The notes below the pieces were generated by a model. It searched no databases. It saw only the letters and a list, made by a program, of their open reading frames with translations, and had not been told where the DNA came from. The translations under genes and the position numbers were made by a program. From BRHc4a sp049323755 (lineage in GTDB: Bacteria; Bacillota; Desulfotomaculia; Desulfotomaculales; Desulfocucumaceae), in NCBI GenBank assembly GCA_049323755.1, contig JBMOPE010000041.1:186001-250000 (forward strand): a stretch of DNA of 64,000 nucleotides, written 5' to 3'. The number at the start of each line of letters is the position of its first letter. Within the stretch, counting starts at the first letter, position 1. Positions 32,123 through 40,315 of this stretch are shown here, piece by piece.

Positions 32123-32956
32123 TTATCCGCTTGAAATGTCCTTTCCTTCAGTACTTCTGCCATAGGTCACCCCTGTCAAATATTTTTCCAGCATATTTAT
32201 CACGTTGAACCTAAGTCTTAAAGACAATTGGGGATTTGCTTTAAGAGTTAATATGAATTTTTTAAGGTCCGCACATACTGCGGAATCTTCTTGCGCCCCC
32301 ACAGCTGTCACTGCGTATTCAAACCCTGCCAATACTGCGGCAGCTGTGTTGGCAGCGGCCATACCGTTTTTGTTGCCCCCCTGAAATTCCAGGTCCATAT
32401 TTAGCAGTGTGACAAGATATTTCATTTCATTAAAGGTTATCTCCGGATTCATAATCCCGGACGAATCAACAAACCTGAAACGCTCTGCCCCCATTTCCTC
32501 GGCAAGAAGCGCTAATTCCACCAAGAAAATCCAATCAGCCTCGGACGCGCCTTCGGCCCCCACTGATATTCCAAAGCCCAAATCAGCGGCACACCGTATT
32601 GCATTTCTGACACTGTCCAAAACCCATTGCCTTGATTTTCCTATTCTATGTCCTATCAAAATATCCGAAACAGGCACTGAAATATGAACACCTTTAATGC
32701 CGCAATTCACGGAAGCGCATATGTCTCCAAAGTTTGCCACGTTCCAGGTGGTTATCCGGAAGCCCAAACCCATACCGTTTATTCGTGGTAATGCCGCCAG
32801 TTGCTTTTTATATACTGTGGGACCGATATCAATTATGTCTGCTCCCATAAAATCCAGCAATCTCACTATTTTTGACTTCTCCTGCAAACTTAAGGCTATG
32901 TTTTCGGATTTTTTTATGTTGACCAGTGTGTTATCCACAATGCGAACAGTATCCAA
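32123..32956 (-). CDS. Homocitrate synthase (NifV)-like protein, second copy
   Basis: 277 residues, nearly identical to the protein at 26923-27777 and with the same loss of the RDGEQ and HGHND catalytic motifs (here QGGNKNG again), so both copies are probably non-enzymatic or repurposed. The first codons differ: the ATG of the first copy is not conserved here and a TTG at 32956 with GGTGA upstream is used. The promoter has the shared response-regulator box with four half-sites, unlike the first copy. An IS element sits 16 bp after the stop. Confidence 0.75.
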   Translation of the reverse strand: MDTVRIVDNTLVNIKKSENIALSLQEKSKIVRLLDFMGADIIDIGPTVYKKQLAALPRINGMGLGFRITTWNVANFGDICASVNCGIKGVHISVPVSDILIGHRIGKSRQWVLDSVRNAIRCAADLGFGISVGAEGASEADWIFLVELALLAEEMGAERFRFVDSSGIMNPEITFNEMKYLVTLLNMDLEFQGGNKNGMAAANTAAAVLAGFEYAVTAVGAQEDSAVCADLKKFILTLKANPQLSLRLRFNVINMLEKYLTGVTYGRSTEGKDISSG

Positions 32957-32999
32957 ATTATCACCATCTTTCTTCCCTGCATGGTTTTCTCACTGTGTT

Positions 33000-33053
33000 A
33001 TTATAGTCCGCCAATGTCACAGGCAGGTAACAAGCAGGTAACAAAATGTCACA
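33000..33053 (-). promoter_or_regulatory. Response-regulator box (four half-sites) and -10 of the second NifV-like gene
   Basis: Minus strand: TGTGAC (33053-33048), four bases, TGTTAC (33043-33038), five bases, TGTTAC (33032-33027), five bases, TGTGAC (33021-33016), ten bases, TATAAT (33005-33000). The longest box of the six. Confidence 0.75.
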
Positions 33054-33134
33054 AACAGGGCAAAAGATATCTGACTATATTAATTTCAACGTACTGAAGT
33101 CATGTTAAAACACATTTATAAACGGGCTACCCGC

Positions 33135-33230
33135 TTTCATACAGGCTTTTTTCGAAAATTTTCCAACCACCCTCTGAAAATTAAATCAACCCTTCGAATT
33201 ACTGAGTGAAGTGCCCGGGGGAGGTGGTTG
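33135..33230 (+). repeat. R1 element, copy B
   Basis: TTCATACAGGC...TTCCAACCACCCTCTGAAAATTAAATCAACCCTTCGAATTACTGAGTGAAGTGCCCGGGGGAGGTGGTTGG, as in copies A and C. CCAACCACC pairs with GGTGGTTGG. It lies about 110 bp before the start of the 233-residue secreted protein. Confidence 0.65.
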
Positions 33231-33341
33231 GTTGAAATAATATTAAAAACAACCATGTTACATGCTTTTTGTTAGAAAGCCTATTTAAAAAGCATTTCAT
33301 TATACCTATCCTAATTTTTTAATAATGAAAGGAATGATATC

Positions 33342-34043
33342 ATGAAAAAATACAAAAACCGCTGGCTGATAAGTCTATGCGTCCTTATACTGGTTGTGGG
33401 AATCGTGGGCGCGGTAAACGCCGCCACAGTCCAGCCGGGTCAAAGTTACCAGCAGGCCATAGCTGACTGGATAGCAAATGACCCTAACCCGATGCCCATG
33501 AACATGAATACAAACATGAATACCGACACTGTAACCGGTACTACATACAGTACCAATAATACCAACACCCAGCCTGCGGCTAACAATGCACAGCCCACGG
33601 TTGACACTACTCAACCTGCAACCAACAATGCTCAGCCTGCGACCGGCACAACCGCTCAAAACAGCCCACAGTCGGCCGCCAATGGGCAGCAAAAGAGCCA
33701 AACCACTGTTCCTGCAAAGCAAAACGACCTTTACAACCAGATGCTGAAAGCCTGCCTGCAAATGGGCGGCCAGATGATGCAAAATTGCCCGATGGTAAAC
33801 GGCAGCAACATGACCCCGGAACAAATGATTAAGGTCTGCCAACAGATGAACGGGCAAATGATGAACATGAGCCAACAGGATATAACAGCTATGCAACAGG
33901 TTTGCCAACAGTATTACCAGCAGGGACAAAAGAGTTCCTGGAACACCCAAAGTTCTAAAGCTAATACTAAAAACAACGGGAGCAGCTGGGAGCATGGAAA
34001 TATGTCCGGAAACTGGTCAAACATGGAGCGCAATGACTGGTAA
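33342..34043 (+). CDS. Secreted Met/Gln/Cys-rich protein
   Basis: 233 residues. Signal peptide at 1-28 (ends in AVNAAT), a Met/Asn-rich stretch (MPMNMNTNMN) around residues 50-60, a Thr/Gln/Pro/Ala-rich linker (about 70-125), and a Met/Cys-rich domain (about 130-190) with CLQMGGQMMQNCPM and CQQMNGQMMNMS. The C-terminus is Trp/Asn-rich. No known domain. Clustered Met and Cys on a secreted protein recall copper-binding proteins; this is inference. The gene follows R1 copy B and ends at a strong terminator. Confidence 0.75.
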   Translation: MKKYKNRWLISLCVLILVVGIVGAVNAATVQPGQSYQQAIADWIANDPNPMPMNMNTNMNTDTVTGTTYSTNNTNTQPAANNAQPTVDTTQPATNNAQPATGTTAQNSPQSAANGQQKSQTTVPAKQNDLYNQMLKACLQMGGQMMQNCPMVNGSNMTPEQMIKVCQQMNGQMMNMSQQDITAMQQVCQQYYQQGQKSSWNTQSSKANTKNNGSSWEHGNMSGNWSNMERNDW

Positions 34044-34057
34044 ATAAAATCATCGAT

Positions 34058-34104
34058 TAAAAACGGCAGGCGGCTGAATAGTATCAAACGCCTGCCGTTT
34101 TTAA
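34058..34104 (+). terminator. Rho-independent terminator
   Basis: AAAACGGCAGGCG/CGCCTGCCGTTTTT stem with an 18-base loop, 15 bp after the secreted protein gene. Confidence 0.85.
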
Positions 34105-34318
34105 CTTACCCACCGCCGGGGAAGTCTCTATCCTTTTTTTTGCCATGTCCTGCTGAAGTGTTTACAGTAAAAGTTACCTTTTTCCAGGAGTGAATAGCTT
34201 TATATATACTATTCAAGATGTAGGAGGCAATCTTTTATTCCGTCAGTCCTATCACTCCTTTTTAAAAAGCAAACAAACTACAAAAAAACCACCGGGAAAA
34301 CTGCTTATTCTTGTGTTG

Positions 34319-35578
34319 CTACTTTATTTTAGAAGTTTTCAACATTAACCCCGTCCGCCTTATTTTCACATGCACCTTTACATTCACCTGAGCATTAGGA
34401 TAGACTTCCGGCCAGTTATACTTCTCCCAATCGCCCAAGGTAAGAAAATGACGTTTGGCGGCTTCACCGTAACCGAATATATCGGCACGGAATTCATTCT
34501 GGGAGCGGTTTACCAGTTCCATACACTTTTCTTCAATCAGGCGCGTCACTTCCTTTTCCAGTATTGGCTTATACTTGGTGTTTTCATAATTAATACCGCT
34601 AGCGATGCCTACAATGGTAGGCTCCTGGAATACTTCAACATTTATCACAGGCCCCTCTTCGGTAAAAGAAACCTCAACGATGGGTTTGCGGGCCTGGTAT
34701 AGTGTCAGGCCTATATGACCGCTCTGCTTTAGGGGGTCGTCTAAAACCATGAATGAACGCTGCAAGTTACCCTGCAATATCAGCAGATGCCTGCACTCAT
34801 TCCCGTCAAGCTCACCCACCATCCTGTCTCCGCTGAACACCGCCGCCCCTATAAATTGGACCTTGCTTTCTCCGGCAACAGGCAAATCCCCGGCCAGATA
34901 ATTGCCCAGCACGTGAGGTTCGGCCGGCATAACAGTCGCCATGCCCTTTTCGTTAACTCCTACCAGGGGCACCGTGGGCGCGATGGAAAGAGCTTTGGTA
35001 TTATGGTAGAATTGTTCTAAATTGGTTTTGGGCGCCAGGCCGTGAACGTTTGATAGCTGGGCGATCATTTCATACTGCTTTGAGGGACTAACTTCCAATA
35101 ACGGCTGGTTTTTTTGCATGAAATCCCGGGCCCTGCCACGGCTTATAAACACAAAGGACGTGCCCCGGGTCTCCCGGTAACGGTTGAGGGGATTAAGATA
35201 CCCTTTTAGCCCTTCCCTGGCCAACTCTTCGGAGAAAATAAAAGCTTTGGTGTGTAAAAGGGAAATTTCCCTGCTCTGGGTCGCGTTCACCAGGTGAAAG
35301 GCGGCAATGGGCAAAGGCGCATGCGTGCTTACATACAGAAATGGTTCAGCATCACCGCCGCCATTGCCGCCGCCTCCCCCTCCCCCTCCGCCCCCGCCGG
35401 TTATGCCGGCGATAACTTTGGGGTTGGCGATCTGAAATGTCACCATTAAATTACCCTTTTTACCTTTGTCAATCCCTATGGCCATAACATAGGCTATTTC
35501 GTCGGATTCCCTGCTGCCCCAGCAGCCGGCCAGGAAAAGAGGCAAAATAATTGTTGCCAGCAACTTAAACATCCTCAT
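34319..35578 (-). CDS. gerC: Spore germination protein, Ger(x)C family lipoprotein
   Basis: 419 residues. The N-terminus is a lipoprotein signal with LFLAGCWG (lipid-attachment Cys about residue 19) and the protein carries the Ger(x)C family domains, with a Gly-rich patch near residues 62-72. GerC is the third subunit of nutrient germinant receptors, exposed at the inner spore membrane. It overlaps the gerB stop by 4 bp, at the end of the gerA-gerB-gerC operon. Confidence 0.92.
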   Translation of the reverse strand: MRMFKLLATIILPLFLAGCWGSRESDEIAYVMAIGIDKGKKGNLMVTFQIANPKVIAGITGGGGGGGGGGGNGGGDAEPFLYVSTHAPLPIAAFHLVNATQSREISLLHTKAFIFSEELAREGLKGYLNPLNRYRETRGTSFVFISRGRARDFMQKNQPLLEVSPSKQYEMIAQLSNVHGLAPKTNLEQFYHNTKALSIAPTVPLVGVNEKGMATVMPAEPHVLGNYLAGDLPVAGESKVQFIGAAVFSGDRMVGELDGNECRHLLILQGNLQRSFMVLDDPLKQSGHIGLTLYQARKPIVEVSFTEEGPVINVEVFQEPTIVGIASGINYENTKYKPILEKEVTRLIEEKCMELVNRSQNEFRADIFGYGEAAKRHFLTLGDWEKYNWPEVYPNAQVNVKVHVKIRRTGLMLKTSKIK

Positions 35579-36666
35579 GATTCCCGCCTCCGTGCTCTAA
35601 ACCTGTCCACCGCCAACACCACCAGCGGCAGCAAAAAGGTAGGAAACCAACCAAAGGGCCTGAGATACTCCGAATCAATTAATGCTGTTGTAGGCAGATC
35701 CGGCGGCAGCAGGCTGATTATAAAAATAATCAAACCCAAAGGCCAGATTAACGGCCTGTAATACGGCAGCTTTAACGCCCTGGCCAGGGTCACCGAAGCT
35801 GCATATAATGTAATGGATACTTTGATCATCCCTATAAAGCCCCAGATAATAACAAAAATGGCTTCTATCCGCTGAAAGAACCTGCCCAGGTAAATGCCGC
35901 GGGTAAGTGTATAGAAGGGCAGGGTATTTTCTGAGGAGGCCCTCCAGTTGATGTCCATAATTATAGCCAGTTCAAGGATTATAAGGTAGGCGAAGCCCAT
36001 CAACATGGCCCGGGAAACCGCAGTGGTAAATAAATCCCTGGAGGCTAAGCAGTGCACAATAACAGCCGCGATTAGCACCTCGGAAACCACCCCGGTGTCA
36101 AACCCCCCCTGCACGAACACCTGATAGGGTCCTGTTCCCAGCATGGGAAAAAGGAAACCGGGACGGTAAAAGGGATACAGACTTACCAGGAGGACAATTA
36201 TTCCTCCCAGCACAAAGGGATAAGTTACCCGGGCTGAACGGGCCAGCACCTCCACACCCAGGTAGCTGCCCAGCAGGGCGGTAAGAACAAAGCCCGTGTT
36301 GACAGCGCTGATTGGTGTGCGGGGTAATATTGAGACCAGTAAGGCCTCACTGAATATCCGGCTGAAAGTCATTCCTACAAAAAGAAAGAAAATTACATAA
36401 ATAACATTGATCGCAGTTCCAAATACCGGTCCCAGCGCGGACTCGGTAATCTCCACGATAGTTTTGTCCGGGTGGGGTTTGAGTAAAAGCCAGAAAATAT
36501 ATACCCCCAGCAGGGCCAGCATCAGCCCGGGCAGCGGGGTAAGCCAGGCCGCCGGTCCGGCCAGTTCGATTATCCCACGGGGAAAAGTCATGAAAATTCT
36601 GGCCATGTTGGACATAGTGAGCAGCACCACCGCCTCGGCCAGGCCGAACTTACCTTCCTCTTGCAC
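35575..36666 (-). CDS. gerB: Spore germination permease, GerB family
   Basis: 363 residues from GTG 36666, whose GGGGGG site is spaced eight bases upstream; an upstream start at 36726 would overlap gerA by 77 bp. About ten transmembrane helices in the amino acid/polyamine/organocation fold of GerAB-type permeases. The family takes part in nutrient germinant recognition together with GerA and GerC, which flank it on the same strand. Confidence 0.9.
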   Translation of the reverse strand: MQEEGKFGLAEAVVLLTMSNMARIFMTFPRGIIELAGPAAWLTPLPGLMLALLGVYIFWLLLKPHPDKTIVEITESALGPVFGTAINVIYVIFFLFVGMTFSRIFSEALLVSILPRTPISAVNTGFVLTALLGSYLGVEVLARSARVTYPFVLGGIIVLLVSLYPFYRPGFLFPMLGTGPYQVFVQGGFDTGVVSEVLIAAVIVHCLASRDLFTTAVSRAMLMGFAYLIILELAIIMDINWRASSENTLPFYTLTRGIYLGRFFQRIEAIFVIIWGFIGMIKVSITLYAASVTLARALKLPYYRPLIWPLGLIIFIISLLPPDLPTTALIDSEYLRPFGWFPTFLLPLVVLAVDRFRARRRES

Positions 36667-38683
36667 CGCTGTCGCCCCCCTTTTCTGCCGCCCATCCCCT
36701 GGAAATTTCAGGCGCCCGCCGGACATCCTGAGGATTCATATAATCGGGCCTTTTTTCGTGGGCAAATAAAGGCAGTCTGGTCAGTACATCATAACCCTGT
36801 AGAGTGCGGGGTCCGGAGGGAGCCAGGTAAGGCACCCCGAAGGATTTGAGGTTGACTGTGAGCAGTATTTGTACGAAAAGGCCTATGGTTATACCGAAAA
36901 AACCAAGCATGGAACCCAGTAGGATATAAAAAAAGCGGTACAGCCTCAGAGTAAAGGCCAGTGAATAATTGGGCACAGCAAAGGAAGCCAGGCCGGTTAC
37001 CGCCACCAGCACCACCAGTATGGGACTGACTATATTGGCCTGTACGGAAGCCTGGCCTAAAATCAACGCCCCCACAATTCCTATGGTGGTGCCGATGATC
37101 CCCGGTATGCGCACCCCCGCCTCCCTGACCAGTTCAAAGGATAGCTCCATCAACAGGAGTTCCACCACCGAGGGAAAGGGCACCCTCTCCCGGTTGCCGG
37201 CGATGGCCAGCAGCAGGTCGGTGGGGACCATTTCCTGATGAAAAAGTACTACGGCAATATAGCTGCCCGGTAACAGAAACGATATATAAAAAGCCACAGT
37301 CCGCACATACCTTATAAAGGTGCCGTAGGGCCACCTCAGGTAAGACTCTTCTCCGGTGTGCAGCTGGGCATACATTGTAGCTGGCACCACCAACGCCTGC
37401 GGACTTCCGTCCACCAGCACAGCTACTTTACCTTCTGCCAGGAAAGAGGCCACCCGGTCGGGCCGCTCGGTGGCGATAGTCTGGGGATTCAGGTTGTACG
37501 GCTGGTCTTCGATCAACCCCTCCAGCATGCCGCTGTCCGGCATGAAATCAATCTTTATGCTCTTTACGCGCCGCTTTACTTCTTTCACCAAAGACGGATT
37601 GGCCAGGTCCCTTACATACATAATGGCAACATCGTTAGGAAATCTTTCTCCCACCTTAAAAAATTCAGTGGTGAGTGCTGCAGTCCTTGTGTGCTTACGG
37701 ATCAACGCAATGTTTACCCTTAAAGTCTCCGTAAATCCATCCTGGGGTCCTCTTATAGTCTGCTCGGTGTTGGGCCTTTCCACCGTGCGGTGCTCCATAC
37801 CCTTTGTCTCCACCAACAGCGCCCGGTCCGTGCCCTGCAGGAAAAAGGCAGAATCACCGGTATTTACGGCATAAAGAACATCCTCAAAGGAGCATGCTTC
37901 CTTTACTTGATTCCCAGGCAAAAGGTTATCTGCAAGTAGTTCTGCAGGATTCCCCGCCGGCAGAACCACATCGGAAAAGACCATCATGGACTGCAGCAGA
38001 TGGTTTATTATAGCCTTGTCCGTCAGCCCGTCCATAAATACAAGCATCGCCTTAAGTCGTGGGGTGGTGCCCAATTCAAATTCCCTGATCACCACGTCCT
38101 TGTTTTGTGGCAAGCCGTATAGCGACTCAATTATCTTTCGGTTACAAATCAAATCATGGCTTATGCGTGTATCTTCAGGAATTTCCCCGGTTGAAGAGTA
38201 CATCTTAGTATTAAGAGCAGGCCTGTATCCTGACTTCATCCGGTCACGGCCGGATATTTTTTTAGCCCGGCGTATCCGGGTATCCTTACGCCCGCCGCCC
38301 CCCTCCACGGAAAGGGCACCGGCATCAATAACGTCACTGGTGCCCTTATATCCATCCTGTCCGTACTCCGCCTCATCTTCTCCACCCTGTCCCGATTTTC
38401 CAGATTCCTGATTTTTTAATCCTTTGCCATTAGAATGTGTACGATCCCCTTCTCCGACGCCATTAACTTCATCTCCGCCTACTTTAACCAGGCTATTATT
38501 CTGCCTGCCTTCCGCCCCGGAAGTACCCTTCTCCTGTTTGCCGCCGGATGCGCTTTTTATTCCGTCTCCCTGCTTATTTGACTTCTTCTGATCAGTTATG
38601 TTTTCTTTCAGTACAAAACCCTCGCCACCTTTGGGTTCCTGAAAGGTTATCAGATTTAATATATTGGGAAGTATTTTCTTCAT
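36650..38683 (-). CDS. gerA: Spore germination protein, GerA family, with long N-terminal extension
   Basis: 677 residues. The first ~190 residues are a hydrophilic, charged, low-complexity extension (Lys/Gly/Glu/Asp-rich), longer than in many GerA proteins. The GerA domain follows (about 190-640) with the conserved DVVIREFELGT segment, and the membrane block (about 445-620). GerA subunits sense germinant together with GerB and GerC and are encoded first in this operon. The specific nutrient cannot be told. Confidence 0.92.
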   Translation of the reverse strand: MKKILPNILNLITFQEPKGGEGFVLKENITDQKKSNKQGDGIKSASGGKQEKGTSGAEGRQNNSLVKVGGDEVNGVGEGDRTHSNGKGLKNQESGKSGQGGEDEAEYGQDGYKGTSDVIDAGALSVEGGGGRKDTRIRRAKKISGRDRMKSGYRPALNTKMYSSTGEIPEDTRISHDLICNRKIIESLYGLPQNKDVVIREFELGTTPRLKAMLVFMDGLTDKAIINHLLQSMMVFSDVVLPAGNPAELLADNLLPGNQVKEACSFEDVLYAVNTGDSAFFLQGTDRALLVETKGMEHRTVERPNTEQTIRGPQDGFTETLRVNIALIRKHTRTAALTTEFFKVGERFPNDVAIMYVRDLANPSLVKEVKRRVKSIKIDFMPDSGMLEGLIEDQPYNLNPQTIATERPDRVASFLAEGKVAVLVDGSPQALVVPATMYAQLHTGEESYLRWPYGTFIRYVRTVAFYISFLLPGSYIAVVLFHQEMVPTDLLLAIAGNRERVPFPSVVELLLMELSFELVREAGVRIPGIIGTTIGIVGALILGQASVQANIVSPILVVLVAVTGLASFAVPNYSLAFTLRLYRFFYILLGSMLGFFGITIGLFVQILLTVNLKSFGVPYLAPSGPRTLQGYDVLTRLPLFAHEKRPDYMNPQDVRRAPEISRGWAAEKGGDSGARGR

Positions 38684-38823
38684 TGTTACCTTCCTCGGGT
38701 ATTTTGATTTAGTATCTCCTGTGCCGGGTTAAATATCCCAATCCTAAGCAATTCTCAAGTTAAAGTATAAAAATTCGTCAAATGAAGAAAATTATGGGTA
38801 AGAAATAATGGACAGGAGTTAAT

Positions 38824-38994
38824 ATGCAGTGGGTTCTGTTGATTATCCCCCTGGTAATAACCTACTACACCTTTTCATATGGTTACTGGGCCTGGCGGAA
38901 TGGTTACCGCCGGGGCGCCATTGGAGTGTTTTTCTTGGCAGCCTTTACCCTGGCTCTGGCGGTATATGGAATATTTATCCGGAAGGCTTTTTAG
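38824..38994 (+). CDS. Small hydrophobic membrane protein divergent from gerA
   Basis: 56 residues with two hydrophobic helices (about 3-20 and 31-52) separated by a short basic segment with Trp and Arg. ACAGGAG precedes the ATG. It is divergent from gerA with a 140-bp gap between the starts. No family recognised. Small membrane proteins next to gerABC operons are common but uncharacterised. Confidence 0.6.
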   Translation: MQWVLLIIPLVITYYTFSYGYWAWRNGYRRGAIGVFFLAAFTLALAVYGIFIRKAF

Positions 38995-39068
38995 ATTCTA
39001 AATAAGCTTAAGAATCAGGGCCATACATTCTTGCATTATAGACCGGTTATTAGCGGAGGCTGATTGAT

Positions 39069-40286
39069 GTGCACATTCCTTACGATGGTATGTCAATAGA
39101 GCAAATAATTCAAAAGCTTTATTGGGAAGAGGAATTAAGCCAGCAGTTAATTGGAAAGCGTTTGGGATATTCCAGGGGCTGGGTACAAAAAATGATGGAA
39201 AAATACAATATCCCAAGAAGAAGTCTTAGTACAGCCCAGTTGGTTGCTATCAAACACAACCGCAAAGATTTTGAAGAGATCCAAAGAAAAGCCCAGCAAA
39301 CCATAAGGTACGAAATCTCCCTGGGCCTGCGCCGGTGGAATCACCCGGGCAGGCATAAATCAAAAATTGCCGCTTTGGAGGGTATAACTGGCAATTCCTT
39401 CAAGGAGATTCTTCGCAGCCTATACTGGGATGCGCAAATGAGCTGCCAGGAGATTGCTGAACACTTAAACAATATTATGTCTGAAATACCTGGTAGGACT
39501 TTTAAAGTCCATGAGGGTTATGTAGACCGCCGGTTAAAGATGTTTGGCATCCCCAGAAGAGATATAAGTAAAGCGACAAAACTGGCAATGGATAAGCTTT
39601 CAACCGGAAAGAAAGTCATTACGGACCTGGCTGATATTTTTGACAAAACCGATAAGGAAAAAAGAGAAGTCCTTTATGACCTTTACTGGAATCAGAACCA
39701 TACCCAGGAGATGATAGGGAAAAAACTTGGCGTATCCACAAGGTGGGTGGGCCTGAAGATGATGGAACTGGATATACCGAGGCGAACACAGGCACAGTCC
39801 CGGGCACTGGCTATCCGGGAGGGCCGTATCAACCTTACAGAGGTAATTAGAAAATCCTATGCCACCATCGCCCACCAGGTGGCCCGGGGAGAGAGGGAGT
39901 GGAACCGCCCGGGCCTATATGGGGATAAGATAGCAGCCTTGGAAAAGACCTGCGGGGTGACTTTAAAAGATATTATCTCTTATATGTACTGGGAATGCGG
40001 GCTTTGCCTTCATGAAATTGCTGATTCCCTTACCCGGATATTCAATGAGTTCCCCGGAAAAACGGTTAACCTGACAAAACACTTTGTCGTCGAAAGAATG
40101 AAAAAACATGAAATTCCCAGGCGAGCAAGTGGTGATGCAAGAAGCCTTAAAGCGTCAGCAGGAAGGTCGGATACTCTCACTCTTGAAGAACTTATTGAAG
40201 GATTACAAAGAAAAAAAATAAGCATAAAACGATCTGTTAACATGAGTTATTCACGACTCTGTACGAACCTAAAAAGCGCACCGTAA
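39069..40286 (+). CDS. Internally duplicated four-HTH DNA-binding protein
   Basis: 405 residues. The unit LYW...EELS/QQLIGKRLGYSRGWVQ...NIPRR recurs at about residues 15-50 and 200-235 (SQQLIGKRLGYS versus TQEMIGKKLGVS), and the unit WN.PG...KIAALE...YW...C.EIA..L at about 100-150 and 285-340, so the protein is a tandem duplication of a two-HTH module. All four helices resemble the helix-turn-helix of homing-endonuclease- or resolvase-associated DNA-binding domains. GTG start with GGAGG upstream. No family name recognised; regulator or mobile-element function is possible. Confidence 0.65.
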   Translation: MHIPYDGMSIEQIIQKLYWEEELSQQLIGKRLGYSRGWVQKMMEKYNIPRRSLSTAQLVAIKHNRKDFEEIQRKAQQTIRYEISLGLRRWNHPGRHKSKIAALEGITGNSFKEILRSLYWDAQMSCQEIAEHLNNIMSEIPGRTFKVHEGYVDRRLKMFGIPRRDISKATKLAMDKLSTGKKVITDLADIFDKTDKEKREVLYDLYWNQNHTQEMIGKKLGVSTRWVGLKMMELDIPRRTQAQSRALAIREGRINLTEVIRKSYATIAHQVARGEREWNRPGLYGDKIAALEKTCGVTLKDIISYMYWECGLCLHEIADSLTRIFNEFPGKTVNLTKHFVVERMKKHEIPRRASGDARSLKASAGRSDTLTLEELIEGLQRKKISIKRSVNMSYSRLCTNLKSAP

Positions 40287-40302
40287 AACGGCGCGCTTTA
40301 GT
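40271..40302. terminator. Bidirectional hairpin terminator
   Basis: AAAGCGC...ACCGTAAAACGGC...GCGCTTT hairpin between the convergent 39069 and 40316 genes. Nearly the same hairpin occurs at 58244-58273. Confidence 0.8.
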
Positions 40303-40315
40303 ATTTATCTATATA

